Part shown: piece by piece, positions 16,525 to 23,878 of the stretch
Layout of the letters: every line of letters begins with the position of its first letter
Numbering within the stretch: the stretch's first letter is position 1
Source: Microbacterium testaceum
GTDB lineage: Bacteria; Actinomycetota; Actinomycetes; Actinomycetales; Microbacteriaceae
Length of the DNA stretch: 64,000 bases
Assembly: GCF_001476655.1 (NCBI RefSeq)
Contig: NZ_LDRT01000007.1
Coordinates: 19,387-83,386 of the forward strand
Reading direction: 5' to 3'
The notes under the pieces: generated by a model
The model's database searches: none
The model's input: only the letters and a program-made list of their open reading frames with translations
Told to the model about the DNA's origin: nothing
Made by a program: the position numbers and the translations under genes

Positions 16525-17256
16525 TCACGCCGGCAGCGGATAGCGGCGGCGGAGGACGAGGCGCTGCCCGAGCGTCCACACGGTCGTGACCGTCAGGTAC
16601 AGCGCCGCCGCGAGCGGGACGAACAGCGCCACCACCGCGGTGGAGAACTGCAGCACCCCCACCATGCCCGTCATCCACGTCGGCGCCGAGGGGTCGGTTG
16701 CGGGGCGGAGGAGGCGGCGGGTCAGTTCGGCCACTCCGGCGATCACGAGCACCAGGCTCGCGAACACGACGAGGGTCGTGGCATCCGTCGTCCCCGTCGT
16801 CAGGGCGCCGATCAGGCTTCTGCCCAGCGGGACGCCGAGCAGGTCGTGGGTGAGCAGCGTGTTGGCGTGCCTGCCGACCGTGGGGTGCAGGAACACGGCG
16901 TAGAGCAGTCCGACGATCGGAGCCTGCGCGAGAAGGGGGAGGCAACCGGCGGTCGGGGACGTGTTCTCATCGCGGTAGAGCTGCATCGTCTCGCGCTGCA
17001 GGCGCTCGGGGTTCTTGCGCCAGCGTTCCTGAAGAAGGCGCAGGCGCGGAGCGAGACGCGCGCGAGTCTGCTCGGCGCGCGCCTGGGAGATTCCCACCGG
17101 GATGAGCGCGAGCCGGACGACGAGCGTGACGGCGATGACCGCGAGAGCCGCGGCGAGCCCGCCGGTGAGAGGCGCGAAGGTGTCGGTGAGAGCGAGCAGG
17201 GCGCGGGTGGTGAGGTCGAGGAGGAAGGCGAGCGGGGGGAGGGTGAAGAGGTCCAT
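16525..17256 (-). CDS. YidC/Oxa1-family membrane insertase, second copy
   Basis: The 243-residue protein has the Oxa1 core: a helix, a charged cytoplasmic hairpin (ARLAPRLRLLQERWRKNPER), then TAGCLPLLAQAPIVGLLYAV and two further helices. The family inserts and folds membrane proteins. The housekeeping yidC normally lies beside rnpA and rpmH near oriC. This one does not, is shorter, and is paired with a DUF6412 gene, so it is an accessory paralogue. The arginine that enters the hydrophilic groove is probably in the first long helix (VTLVVRLALIPVG). The start at 17256 is the first ATG of the domain. Confidence 0.9.
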   Translation of the reverse strand: MDLFTLPPLAFLLDLTTRALLALTDTFAPLTGGLAAALAVIAVTLVVRLALIPVGISQARAEQTRARLAPRLRLLQERWRKNPERLQRETMQLYRDENTSPTAGCLPLLAQAPIVGLLYAVFLHPTVGRHANTLLTHDLLGVPLGRSLIGALTTGTTDATTLVVFASLVLVIAGVAELTRRLLRPATDPSAPTWMTGMVGVLQFSTAVVALFVPLAAALYLTVTTVWTLGQRLVLRRRYPLPA

Positions 17257-17359
17257 GAGGGTTTCCGTTCGTGGCGGCGATCAAGGGATCAGCGCGCCAC
17301 CCACCCCTCCGGAGCGGATGCCACAGGCCACCGTCGGCGGACGGTGCGGGGGAGAGGGG

Positions 17360-17638
17360 CTAGGCGGCGCGGGCCACGAATCCCGGCGCTCGAGGGCGGG
17401 GATGCCCGGCGGCGTCAGGATCGCTCTGCGCGAGAGGCGCGGAGGGGTCGATCGGCCGGGGTGCGCGCGGAGCGGCTCCGGCCAGGAGCGCCGGCAGCAC
17501 CACGAGGACGACCGCGACGGTGACGACGACCGCCGCGGCGAGGACCACCGCGAGAAGCGGGGCGCCGGTTCCCGGCGTGAGGGCCAGCTCGGCGGTCGCG
17601 AGGAGCAGGTTCAGCAGAGCGATCAGCGATGCGATCAT
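17360..17638 (-). CDS. DUF6412-type small membrane protein
   Basis: The 92-residue protein has two hydrophobic stretches (about 3-20 and 28-53) and a Pro/Arg-rich tail. It resembles DUF6412 proteins that accompany a second yidC in Microbacteriaceae. GGGAGG precedes the ATG at 17638. It is 103 bases upstream of the YidC paralogue on the same strand and is likely co-transcribed with it. A role as partner or client of the insertase is inference from position only. Confidence 0.72.
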   Translation of the reverse strand: MIASLIALLNLLLATAELALTPGTGAPLLAVVLAAAVVVTVAVVLVVLPALLAGAAPRAPRPIDPSAPLAQSDPDAAGHPRPRAPGFVARAA

Positions 17639-17698
17639 GTGCGCCCTCCCCTCGACGTCCCTCCCACGCTAGCAGGGGCCGGTCGCTACGCTGAGGCC

Positions 17699-18211
17699 AT
17701 GACCACCCTCGTTCTGACCATCGTCGGCGATGACCGCGCGGGCCTGGTGTCGTCCGTCGCCGACATCATCGACGCCCACGGCGGCAACTGGGAGAACAGC
17801 GAGCTCGCCGAACTCGCCGGAGCGTTCGCCGGCATCGTCGAGGTGTCGGTCGGCGCCGATCAGGCCGAGGCGATGCGCGCCGCGCTCGAGGGCATGGCCG
17901 GTACCCTCGCGGTGACCGTACACACCGGAGCGCCCGAGGGCACGGCATCCGCCCCTCACAGCGTGACCCTCGACGTCATCGGCAACGATCGACCGGGCAT
18001 CGTGCGGGAGGTCTCGGCGGCACTCACCGCGCGCGGGGTGAGCATCGAGCGCATGTCGACGCAGACGACGGATGCCGCGATGGCGGGCGGCCGTCTGTTC
18101 GAGGCGTCGATCACGGTGACGCTGACCGACGGTGTCGACACCGACGATCTGGTGTCCGAGCTGGAGCGACTCGCGGCGGAGATCCAGGTCGACGTGTCGC
18201 TCGCGGACTGA
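17699..18211 (+). CDS. Double ACT-domain protein (GcvR-like)
   Basis: The 170-residue protein consists of two ACT domains: TLVLTIVGDDRAGLVSSVAD (about 3-22) and SVTLDVIGNDRPGIVREVSA (about 86-105). Each GDDRxG/GNDRPG turn is the typical ligand site for small molecules, often amino acids. Similar proteins are called glycine cleavage system repressor GcvR, but without biochemical evidence in actinobacteria. TACGCT at 17687-17692 is six bases before the ATG, so the mRNA is probably leaderless and this start is preferred over an upstream open frame. Confidence 0.88.
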   Translation: MTTLVLTIVGDDRAGLVSSVADIIDAHGGNWENSELAELAGAFAGIVEVSVGADQAEAMRAALEGMAGTLAVTVHTGAPEGTASAPHSVTLDVIGNDRPGIVREVSAALTARGVSIERMSTQTTDAAMAGGRLFEASITVTLTDGVDTDDLVSELERLAAEIQVDVSLAD

Positions 18212-18236
18212 CGCGCGGCGGGTTCTCTCCGGCGGG

Positions 18237-18632
18237 TCAGACGGCCCGGCGGCGCCGCGACGCCAGCCGGGCGATCGCGCGCCAGCCGACCAGGAACACA
18301 GCCAGCGTGATCGACGCGACGATCACGAAGGCGACGGCCACGCCCTGGCCGCTGACCGCCCGCAGCACCATGCCGCCGACGACCGTGACAACCCACACGA
18401 TCAATCCCGTGCGCACGGGCGCGAGAGGTGCGCGCCACGCGCGGGAGAGGAGCCAGCCGAGGCCCAACGCGACGAGGAACGGCCACGCGGTCGTCGCCAG
18501 TCCCGAACCGGCGGGTCCGAGGACGTCGCCGTCGTGCGTCGCGCGCCCGATCGCGGCGAAGACCACGACCAGGACGACGTCGACGAGAAGAACGAGCGCG
18601 GGGCGGGTGCGGGAGGAGGTCACGGCATCCAT
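18237..18632 (-). CDS. DUF3054 membrane protein
   Basis: The 131-residue protein has four hydrophobic segments (about 12-30, 43-60, 72-92 and 98-118). RATHDGDVLGPAGSGLATTAWPFLVALGLGW is typical of DUF3054, a family of unknown function. Start is uncertain: ATG at 18632 and GTG at 18623 are both near an AGGA. Its 5' end faces the VanZ-like gene, and the direct-repeat element at 18654-18668 lies between the two. Confidence 0.82.
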   Translation of the reverse strand: MDAVTSSRTRPALVLLVDVVLVVVFAAIGRATHDGDVLGPAGSGLATTAWPFLVALGLGWLLSRAWRAPLAPVRTGLIVWVVTVVGGMVLRAVSGQGVAVAFVIVASITLAVFLVGWRAIARLASRRRRAV

Positions 18633-18653
18633 TGTCCTCGTCCCGGCGGGGCG

Positions 18654-18668
18654 TATCGTCCGCGTATC
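18654..18668 (+). promoter_or_regulatory. Direct-repeat regulatory element, copy 1 (upstream of vanZ-like gene)
   Basis: TATC occurs at 18654-18657 and again at 18665-18668, an 11-bp period, within TATCGTCCGCGTATC. The same 15 bases occur at 21598-21612, and a variant lies at 21062-21076. An 11-bp direct repeat is the site type of OmpR/PhoB-family response regulators, one of which is encoded between the copies. Binding is inferred. Confidence 0.6.
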
Positions 18669-18735
18669 GGCGGGCGCAGATGCGTTCGCAACACCGCGGC
18701 GTGTGGGCTGGAAGCCCGAACACCCAGGAGTCTCC

Positions 18736-19188
18736 ATGCCGAACGCCCCCGTCCTCACTCCCGCTCGCATCCTCGTCGCCGCCGCGGCGCTGGCCGTGGT
18801 GGGTGCGCTCACCCTCGCCCCGCGCGCGCTCATCCGCCCCTTCCAGGAGCGCGCGGTCGACGCGTTCTTCCTCGTCACCGAGCGGTGGGGTGGCGTGACA
18901 CCGGCGTACAGCAGCGACGTCGTGATGAACATCGCCCTGTTCGTGCCGCTGGGCCTCGCGGTCGCCGCGCTCCTCCCGCTGCGGTTCGCGCCGTTGACGG
19001 TCCTTTTCGCGGCGGCGGTCTCGCTCGCGGTCGAGACCGCCCAGTCGCTCATTCCGGGGCGGGTCCCCGATGCCGACGACGTCCTCCACAACACCCTCGG
19101 GGCGGCGGTGGGCGCGCTGGTGGTGATCGCCCTGCGGCTCGTGACGCGCGCGGCGGTGCGTGCGGGGGAGATGGCTTCGCGCGGGTGA
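18736..19188 (+). CDS. VanZ-family membrane protein
   Basis: The 150-residue protein has about four hydrophobic segments. It carries the VanZ signatures VVMNIALFVPLGLAVA and ETAQSLIPGRVPDADDVLHN followed by LGAAVGALV. VanZ of enterococci gives low-level teicoplanin resistance by a mechanism that is not settled; many actinobacterial homologues are untested. CCAGGAG lies six bases before the ATG at 18736. It is near a two-component system (19258-21037) and shares an upstream repeat element with that system and with a VanY-like gene, which supports a cell-wall stress role. Confidence 0.88.
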   Translation: MPNAPVLTPARILVAAAALAVVGALTLAPRALIRPFQERAVDAFFLVTERWGGVTPAYSSDVVMNIALFVPLGLAVAALLPLRFAPLTVLFAAAVSLAVETAQSLIPGRVPDADDVLHNTLGAAVGALVVIALRLVTRAAVRAGEMASRG

Positions 19189-19257
19189 TTCCCGCCGTGG
19201 GTTCATCCCCGCGCAGGTGGTGTCCCGCCGCGGGCTGATCCCCGCGCGCGGCCTCGC

Positions 19258-20376
19258 TCAGCCGCGCGTCTGATCCGCCGTCGGTCGGGGAAGGCGCACG
19301 CGGGCGTGGAGTCCACCGCCCTCGCGCGGCCACAGTTCGAGCGACCCCTCGTGCGCCCGGACGATCGCGACCGCGATGGCGAGACCGAGGCCCGTCCCCG
19401 CGGCCGCGGTCCGCGTGCGGCCGCCCGCGCGGACGAACGGCTCCGGCAGCGTCGCCACGGTCTCGCGCGAGAGGTGCGGGCCGGTGTTGGCCACGTCGAT
19501 GATCACGGTGCGCGCGTCGGTGCGCACGCCGACCTGGATCTCGCGGGGTGCGGTTCCGTCGGAGCCGCTGTGCACGATCGCGTTGTGCACGAGGTTGGTG
19601 AGCATCTGACGTGCGAGGGTCTCGTCCGCAGCAGCCACGGCGGGGGAGGCGATGCGTGTCGTGAGGCGGGCGGGGGCTCCCGCGGCGAGGGGAGCGAGCT
19701 CGCCGCAGACCTCGAGGGCGAGAGTGTCGATGCCCACCTCGGTGCGCGCGATGACTCCGCCGTGGGACGCGCGCGACAAGGCGAGAATGGCCTCGGTCAA
19801 GCGGATGGCGCGCTCGTTCGTGTCGTCGAGTCGCGCGAGCAACCTCTCGACGTCGACGCTGCCGGGGTCGGCGCGCGCGACCTCGAGCATGGTCCGCATC
19901 GTCGCGTGCGGTGTGCGCAACTCGTGCGAGGCGTTCGCCGCGAAGCGCCGCTGCTCCTGCACCGTCTCGGCGATACGGCCGAGCATCGCGTCGAACGTGT
20001 CGGCGAGGTCCGTCAGCTCGTCACGACGGCCCGGAAGGGCCACGCGACGGTCGAGACTCCCGTCGCGCACGGCGCGTGCCGCGTCGGTGATGCGGGTCAG
20101 CGGGCGGAGCATGACACCCGCGACGATCCAGCCGCCACCGAGTCCGACGATCGCCAGCCCGGCGACGGTGAACCACGCGTACTTGACGAAGACCTCCGTG
20201 AGGTCGCGGCGCGCCGGGGTGAACAGGCCGTTGTCGGCGTACAGGTTGCCCTCGGGCAGGAAACGGAGCACGAGGAATCCCACCGTGAACAGCGTGATCC
20301 CGACGATCACGACGAAGACCGCGTAACTGAGGGTCAGCTTGATGCGGACCGACAGGCCGGCCGGACGCTCAGGCAT
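19258..20376 (-). CDS. Sensor histidine kinase of a VanRS/OmpR-type two-component system
   Basis: The 372-residue kinase has a first membrane helix (about 10-38), a short extracytoplasmic loop of roughly 45 residues, a second helix (about 75-95), a HAMP linker, and catalytic domains. The H-box is SHELRTPHATMRTMLEVARA, the N-box NLVHNAIVHS and the G2 box GTGLGLAIAVAIV. The short sensor loop fits kinases that sense membrane or cell-wall compounds rather than soluble ligands. The ATG at 20376 overlaps the end of the response-regulator gene by eight bases. Neighbours encode VanZ- and VanY-like proteins, so it may sense cell-wall damage or glycopeptides; that is inference. Confidence 0.9.
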   Translation of the reverse strand: MPERPAGLSVRIKLTLSYAVFVVIVGITLFTVGFLVLRFLPEGNLYADNGLFTPARRDLTEVFVKYAWFTVAGLAIVGLGGGWIVAGVMLRPLTRITDAARAVRDGSLDRRVALPGRRDELTDLADTFDAMLGRIAETVQEQRRFAANASHELRTPHATMRTMLEVARADPGSVDVERLLARLDDTNERAIRLTEAILALSRASHGGVIARTEVGIDTLALEVCGELAPLAAGAPARLTTRIASPAVAAADETLARQMLTNLVHNAIVHSGSDGTAPREIQVGVRTDARTVIIDVANTGPHLSRETVATLPEPFVRAGGRTRTAAAGTGLGLAIAVAIVRAHEGSLELWPREGGGLHARVRLPRPTADQTRG

Positions 20377-21037
20377 CCGCGGGGCCGATGCGGTAACCGA
20401 CCCCGGCGACGGTCTGGATGAGCCACGGCTCACCGAGGCGCTTCCGCAGCGTCGAGATCGTGATGCGCACCGCGTTGGTGAACGGGTCGGCGTTCTCGTC
20501 CCACGCGCGCTCGAGCAGGACCTCCGCGCTGACCACACCGCCGCCCGCGGTCATGAGTACCTCGAGCACCGCGAACTGCTTCCGGGTGAGCGAGACGTAG
20601 CGTCCGTCCCGGTACACCTCGCGCCGGAACGGATCCAGACGGATGCCATCGCGCTCGAGGATCGGGGGAGTTCCGGTGGAGGGGCGCCGCGCGAGCGCCC
20701 GCAACCGCAGCACGAGCTCCTTCAGGACGAAGGGCTTGGTGAGATAGTCGTCGGCTCCGCTCTCGAACCCGGATGCCTTGTCGTCGAGCCGGTCGGCAGC
20801 GGTGAGCATGAGCACGCGCGGGGCGGCGGGCTGTCCGGCGAGGTGCCGGGCGATCTCGTCGCCGTTCGGCCCGGGGATGTCGCGGTCGAGGACGACCACG
20901 TCGTAGACGGTGTAGCTCAGCTGCTCGAGGGCGGCATCGCCGTCCGCGGCGATGTCCGCCGCGATCGCTTCCAGCCGGAGTCCGTCGCGGATCGCCTCGG
21001 CGAGGTAGGGCTCGTCCTCGACGATCAGCACGCGCAT
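20369..21037 (-). CDS. OmpR/VanR-type response regulator
   Basis: The 222-residue protein has a receiver domain (VLIVEDEPYLAEAI at the start, phospho-acceptor Asp in VVVLDRDIPGPNG, Lys in LTKPF) and an OmpR winged-helix domain ending TVAGVGYRIG. It is the partner of the overlapping kinase. A TACGAT hexamer at 21044-21049 on this strand is six bases before the ATG, so the message is probably leaderless. The direct repeat at 21062-21076 then sits about 25-39 bases upstream of the transcript start, where an activator would contact polymerase. That suggests autoregulation. Confidence 0.91.
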   Translation of the reverse strand: MRVLIVEDEPYLAEAIRDGLRLEAIAADIAADGDAALEQLSYTVYDVVVLDRDIPGPNGDEIARHLAGQPAAPRVLMLTAADRLDDKASGFESGADDYLTKPFVLKELVLRLRALARRPSTGTPPILERDGIRLDPFRREVYRDGRYVSLTRKQFAVLEVLMTAGGGVVSAEVLLERAWDENADPFTNAVRITISTLRKRLGEPWLIQTVAGVGYRIGPADA

Positions 21038-21061
21038 TCCGTCATCGTAGGCGGGGCCGCG

Positions 21062-21076
21062 TATCGCGGGCGTATG
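21062..21076 (-). promoter_or_regulatory. Direct-repeat regulatory element, copy 2 (response-regulator promoter)
   Basis: TATC at 21062-21065 and TATG at 21073-21076 (plus-strand reading) repeat with an 11-bp period, as TATCGCGGGCGTATG. It lies between the divergent -10 hexamers of the response regulator (21044-21049) and the YfcE gene (21077-21082). For the regulator gene it replaces the -35 region; for YfcE it lies in the spacer and could block initiation. Confidence 0.55.
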
Positions 21077-21088
21077 TAGCGTGGACTG

Positions 21089-21592
21089 ATGGCGACCCGA
21101 TTGCTCCTCGTGGCCGACACCCACGTCCCGAAGCGTGCCCGGACGATTCCGGACGCCGTGCGGCGCGCGGCATCCGACGTCGATCTGATCGTGCACGCGG
21201 GGGATTGGGTGACCGAGCCCGTGCTGGACGAGCTGCTCGCCCTCGGCCCCGTGCTCGGGGTGTGGGGCAACAACGACGGCGCCGACCTGCGGGCGCGCCT
21301 TCCCGAGATCGCCCGGGCCGAGATCGAGGGCGTCCGCGTCTGCGTGATCCACGAGACGGGTGCCGCCGTCGGCCGTGAGCAGAGGATGGATGCCGCTTTC
21401 GGCGACACCGACCTGCTCGTGTTCGGGCACTCCCACATCCCGTGGGACACCACCACGCCCGCGGGGATGCGCCTGCTCAACCCCGGGTCGCCCACGGATC
21501 GTCGACGACAGCCCCGCTGCACGATGATGACGCTCACGCTGGTGGACGGGGAGCTCCGCGATCTCCGGCTGCACGGGGTCGCCCGCGGCTGA
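21089..21592 (+). CDS. YfcE/MJ0936-family metallophosphoesterase
   Basis: The 167-residue protein is a small calcineurin-like phosphodiesterase: LLLVADTHVPKRA, IVHAGDWV, VWGNNDG, IHETG and VFGHSHIPW supply the metal ligands in order. Homologues hydrolyse phosphodiesters in vitro; the natural substrate is unknown. TAGCGT at 21077-21082 is six bases before the ATG, so the mRNA is probably leaderless. The gene lies between the two-component system and the VanY-like gene, and repeat copy 2 overlaps its promoter spacer. Confidence 0.91.
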   Translation: MATRLLLVADTHVPKRARTIPDAVRRAASDVDLIVHAGDWVTEPVLDELLALGPVLGVWGNNDGADLRARLPEIARAEIEGVRVCVIHETGAAVGREQRMDAAFGDTDLLVFGHSHIPWDTTTPAGMRLLNPGSPTDRRRQPRCTMMTLTLVDGELRDLRLHGVARG

Positions 21593-21597
21593 GGGCT

Positions 21598-21612
21598 TAT
21601 CGTCCGCGTATC
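21598..21612 (+). promoter_or_regulatory. Direct-repeat regulatory element, copy 3 (upstream of vanY-like gene)
   Basis: TATC at 21598-21601 and 21609-21612 repeat with an 11-bp period. The 15 bases are identical to copy 1 upstream of the vanZ-like gene. It lies 48 bases before the carboxypeptidase ATG; a weak -10 candidate (TACGGC near 21623-21628) follows at a workable distance. Confidence 0.6.
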
Positions 21613-21660
21613 CGCCGGTCCATACGGCCATGCAACGGGCGGGGCGATGGACTGCGGTTC

Positions 21661-22263
21661 ATGGCCGTTCTCTCCGACCCCGCCGCGGGGCACCGTCGTC
21701 TCGTCCTCCTGCTCGCGACGGCGGGCGGCATCGTGCTCGTGCTCGCCGCGATCGTCACTCTCGCGGTGACCCTGACGTTCTCGTCGTTCGCCGCGGTGGT
21801 GAGGCCGGCGGGGATCTTCCTGCCGACCGAGGAGGACGGACTCATCGCCGACGACGCGTCGCTGAGCGTCGATGACGAGTCGCATCCTGCTCTCGCGCGG
21901 TTGGACCCCGCCCTTCTCGAAGCCCTCCGCGCGGCGCAGGTCGCGGCCGAGGCCGATGGCATCCGGTTCGACATCACCAGCGGGTGGCGCAGCGCCGATC
22001 TGCAACGACGACTTCTCGCCGATGCCGTGCGCACGTACGGCAGTGAGGAGGTGGCGCGGCAGTACGTCGCGACGCCCGAGACGTCGAGCCACGTGACGGG
22101 ACAGGCGGTCGACATCGGCACGCTCGACGCGCAGCTCTGGATCATCGAGCACGGACGGGAGTGGGGCCTGTGCCAGACCTACGCGAACGAGCGCTGGCAC
22201 TTCGAGCGGGCGACAGAGCCCGGCGGAGAGTGTCCGACGCCGAAGCTGGACGCTCGAGGGTGA
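21661..22263 (+). CDS. VanY-like M15 D-alanyl-D-alanine carboxypeptidase
   Basis: The 200-residue protein has one N-terminal membrane helix (about 12-40) and an extracytoplasmic M15B zinc peptidase domain. ITSGWRSADLQ, SSHVTGQAVDIG (zinc His and Asp) and ERWHFE (catalytic Glu, zinc His) are all present. VanY-type enzymes cut the last D-Ala from peptidoglycan stem peptides, which lowers glycopeptide binding or limits cross-linking. The first in-frame ATG is used although its ribosome binding site is weak. Repeat copy 3 upstream links it to the nearby two-component system. Glycopeptide resistance itself is not shown: no VanHAX genes are in the window. Confidence 0.9.
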   Translation: MAVLSDPAAGHRRLVLLLATAGGIVLVLAAIVTLAVTLTFSSFAAVVRPAGIFLPTEEDGLIADDASLSVDDESHPALARLDPALLEALRAAQVAAEADGIRFDITSGWRSADLQRRLLADAVRTYGSEEVARQYVATPETSSHVTGQAVDIGTLDAQLWIIEHGREWGLCQTYANERWHFERATEPGGECPTPKLDARG

Positions 22264-22271
22264 GGGAAACG

Positions 22272-22312
22272 CGAAGGGCGTCGCGACCGGTGTCCCGGCG
22301 CGACGCCCTTCG
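22272..22312. terminator. Bidirectional hairpin terminator
   Basis: CGAAGGGCGTCGCG (22272-22285) pairs perfectly with CGCGACGCCCTTCG (22299-22312) across a 13-base loop. It lies between the converging vanY-like and desaturase genes and has no long T run, as usual for actinobacterial terminators. Confidence 0.75.
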
Positions 22313-22327
22313 TGGTGGGGTCAGGTC

Positions 22328-23434
22328 TCAGACCCGGCGTGCGGCCGAGGTCAGCGGGCACTCGAACGGATCGCGGGCCGCGAGGCCCACGCGGTTCAGA
22401 TACTGGATCACGATGCCGTACGACTGCAGCAGCGTCGTCTCGACGTAGGGCACGCCGAGCGTCTGGCAGTGCTCGATGACGATCTCGCGCGCGCGGCTCA
22501 GGTGCGGACGCGGCATGTTCGGGAACAGGTGGTGCTCGATCTGGTAGTTGAGCCCGCCCATGAGCCAGGTGGCCCACCATCCGCCGGAGATGTTGCGCGA
22601 TGTGCGCACCTGCTTGCTGAAGAAATCGAGCTTCGCGCCGGGGGCGATCACCGCCATGCCCTTGTGGTTGGGAGCGAACGAGGCGCCCATGTACACGCCG
22701 AACACCGCGAGTTGCACGCCGAGGAAGGCGAAGGCCATACCGACGGGGAGGAAGATGAAGACCGGGGCCACGAACACCGCGAAACGCAGCGCGATGAGTC
22801 CGAGCTCGGTCCAACGCCCCTTGACCTCGCCGCGCGAGAACAGGTGGCGGATGGCCAGCACGTGGAGGTTGAGGCCCTCGAGCGTCAGCAGGGGGAAGAA
22901 GAGCCACCCCTGACGCTGGGTGATCCAGCGCTGGATGCCACGCGCTTTCGCCGCGTCCTCGTCGAGGAACGAGATCGTGTCGATCTCGATGTCGGGGTCT
23001 TTGCCGACGCGGTTGGGATTGGCATGGTGGCGGGTGTGCTTCGAGGCCCACCACGACTGGCTCATGCCGACGACGCCATTGCCGATCCACAGCGCCAGGC
23101 GGTCGTTCGCGGGGCCCGAGGCGAGGATCTGACGGTGGTTCGCCTCGTGGGCGAGGAACGCCACCTGGGTGAACAGGATGCCGAGAGCCGCGGCGATCAG
23201 CAGCTGGAACCAGCTGTCACCGAGGAGGACGAAACCGGCGATGCAGCCGGCGAAGGCGAGGACGAGGGCGGAGCCGACGAGAGCGTAGAAAACGCGGGTG
23301 CGGACGAGGAGTCCGCTTTCACGAACGACCTGGGACAGCTCTGTGTAGGCCTTCGCGATCGGGGGGAATTCGGTGGTGCCGGAGTAGGTCTGACGGACGG
23401 GGCCGAGACGGGACTCGACGATGGTGGAGGCGAT
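22328..23434 (-). CDS. Membrane fatty acid (acyl-lipid/acyl-CoA) desaturase, probable ATC start
   Basis: The desaturase has the three histidine boxes HEANH, HTRHH and QIEHH, the last with Gln as in front-end and linoleoyl-type desaturases, plus four or more membrane segments. It introduces double bonds in acyl chains with a di-iron centre. The first in-frame GTG (23164) would begin inside the first His box region and delete two membrane helices. Upstream, the frame stays open and reads ASTIVESRLGPVRQTYSG and TEFPPIAKAYTELS, which are family sequence. No ATG, GTG or TTG exists in this stretch. A GAGGAG motif (23441-23446) lies six bases before ATC at 23432-23434, giving 368 residues of normal length. 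An ATC start, or a sequencing or sequence change at the start codon, is therefore proposed. Confidence 0.85.
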   Translation of the reverse strand: MASTIVESRLGPVRQTYSGTTEFPPIAKAYTELSQVVRESGLLVRTRVFYALVGSALVLAFAGCIAGFVLLGDSWFQLLIAAALGILFTQVAFLAHEANHRQILASGPANDRLALWIGNGVVGMSQSWWASKHTRHHANPNRVGKDPDIEIDTISFLDEDAAKARGIQRWITQRQGWLFFPLLTLEGLNLHVLAIRHLFSRGEVKGRWTELGLIALRFAVFVAPVFIFLPVGMAFAFLGVQLAVFGVYMGASFAPNHKGMAVIAPGAKLDFFSKQVRTSRNISGGWWATWLMGGLNYQIEHHLFPNMPRPHLSRAREIVIEHCQTLGVPYVETTLLQSYGIVIQYLNRVGLAARDPFECPLTSAARRV

Positions 23435-23604
23435 GAATTGCTCCTCGATTTTCGTGACCGAAGTCGGGAACCCGAGAGGCTTCCTCGGGTTTGCCCCACC
23501 CTACGGGGCGACGTATGGGCACCCCGGAATACATCCACATGTGCAGGAACCTCACCGGGAATGCACACCTACCGGACTCGCTCCGTTCACGCCGAGGAGA
23601 CGAC

Positions 23605-23643
23605 GAAAGCCGGGTCGCCGCTGATGCGGCGGACCCGGCTTTC
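23605..23643. terminator. Hairpin terminator downstream of cspA
   Basis: GAAAGCCGGGTC (23605-23616) pairs with GACCCGGCTTTC (23632-23643), and the inner GCCGC/GCGGC extends the stem. It is 15 bases beyond the cspA stop on the minus strand and separates cspA from the desaturase. Confidence 0.75.
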
Positions 23644-23658
23644 GGGGTGAAGCGGAGC

Positions 23659-23862
23659 TTAGAGGGGGCGGATGTTCGCGGCCTGCATGCCCTTGGGGCC
23701 CTGCTCGGCGTCGAATTCGACCTTCTGCGCTTCCGTCAGCTCCTTGAAGCCGTTGCCCTGGATCGCGCTGAAGTGCGCGAACAGGTCGGCGGAGCCGTCA
23801 TCGGGAGCGATGAAGCCGTAGCCCTTTTCGGAGTTGAACCATTTCACGGTGCCAGTGGCCAT
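23659..23862 (-). CDS. cspA: Cold-shock domain protein (CspA family)
   Basis: The 67-residue protein is a single cold-shock domain with both RNA-binding motifs, [10 protein letters not shown] (RNP1) and LFAHFSAI (RNP2-like). It binds single-stranded RNA and DNA as a chaperone. AAGGAAGA lies just before the ATG. Only 16 bases separate it from the stop of the small upstream gene at 23879, so the two may be co-transcribed. A strong hairpin follows. Confidence 0.96.
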   Translation of the reverse strand: MATGTVKWFNSEKGYGFIAPDDGSADLFAHFSAIQGNGFKELTEAQKVEFDAEQGPKGMQAANIRPL

Positions 23863-23878
23863 CGTGTTCTTCCTTTAT

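Noticed and set aside
19193..19250. Short GCCG-GGG-ATCCCCGCGC repeats between the vanZ-like and kinase genes
   Set aside because: Two 21-base units differ at several positions; in GC-rich convergent spacers this is compatible with chance and termination hairpins.
18736..22263. Complete vancomycin-resistance cluster
   Set aside because: VanZ-, VanY- and VanRS-like genes are present, but no VanH dehydrogenase, VanA-type ligase or VanX dipeptidase lies in the window, so resistance by D-Ala-D-Lac synthesis is not supported.
22328..23164. Desaturase starting at the first GTG
   Set aside because: This start would remove two membrane helices and conserved N-terminal sequence, and it has no ribosome binding site.
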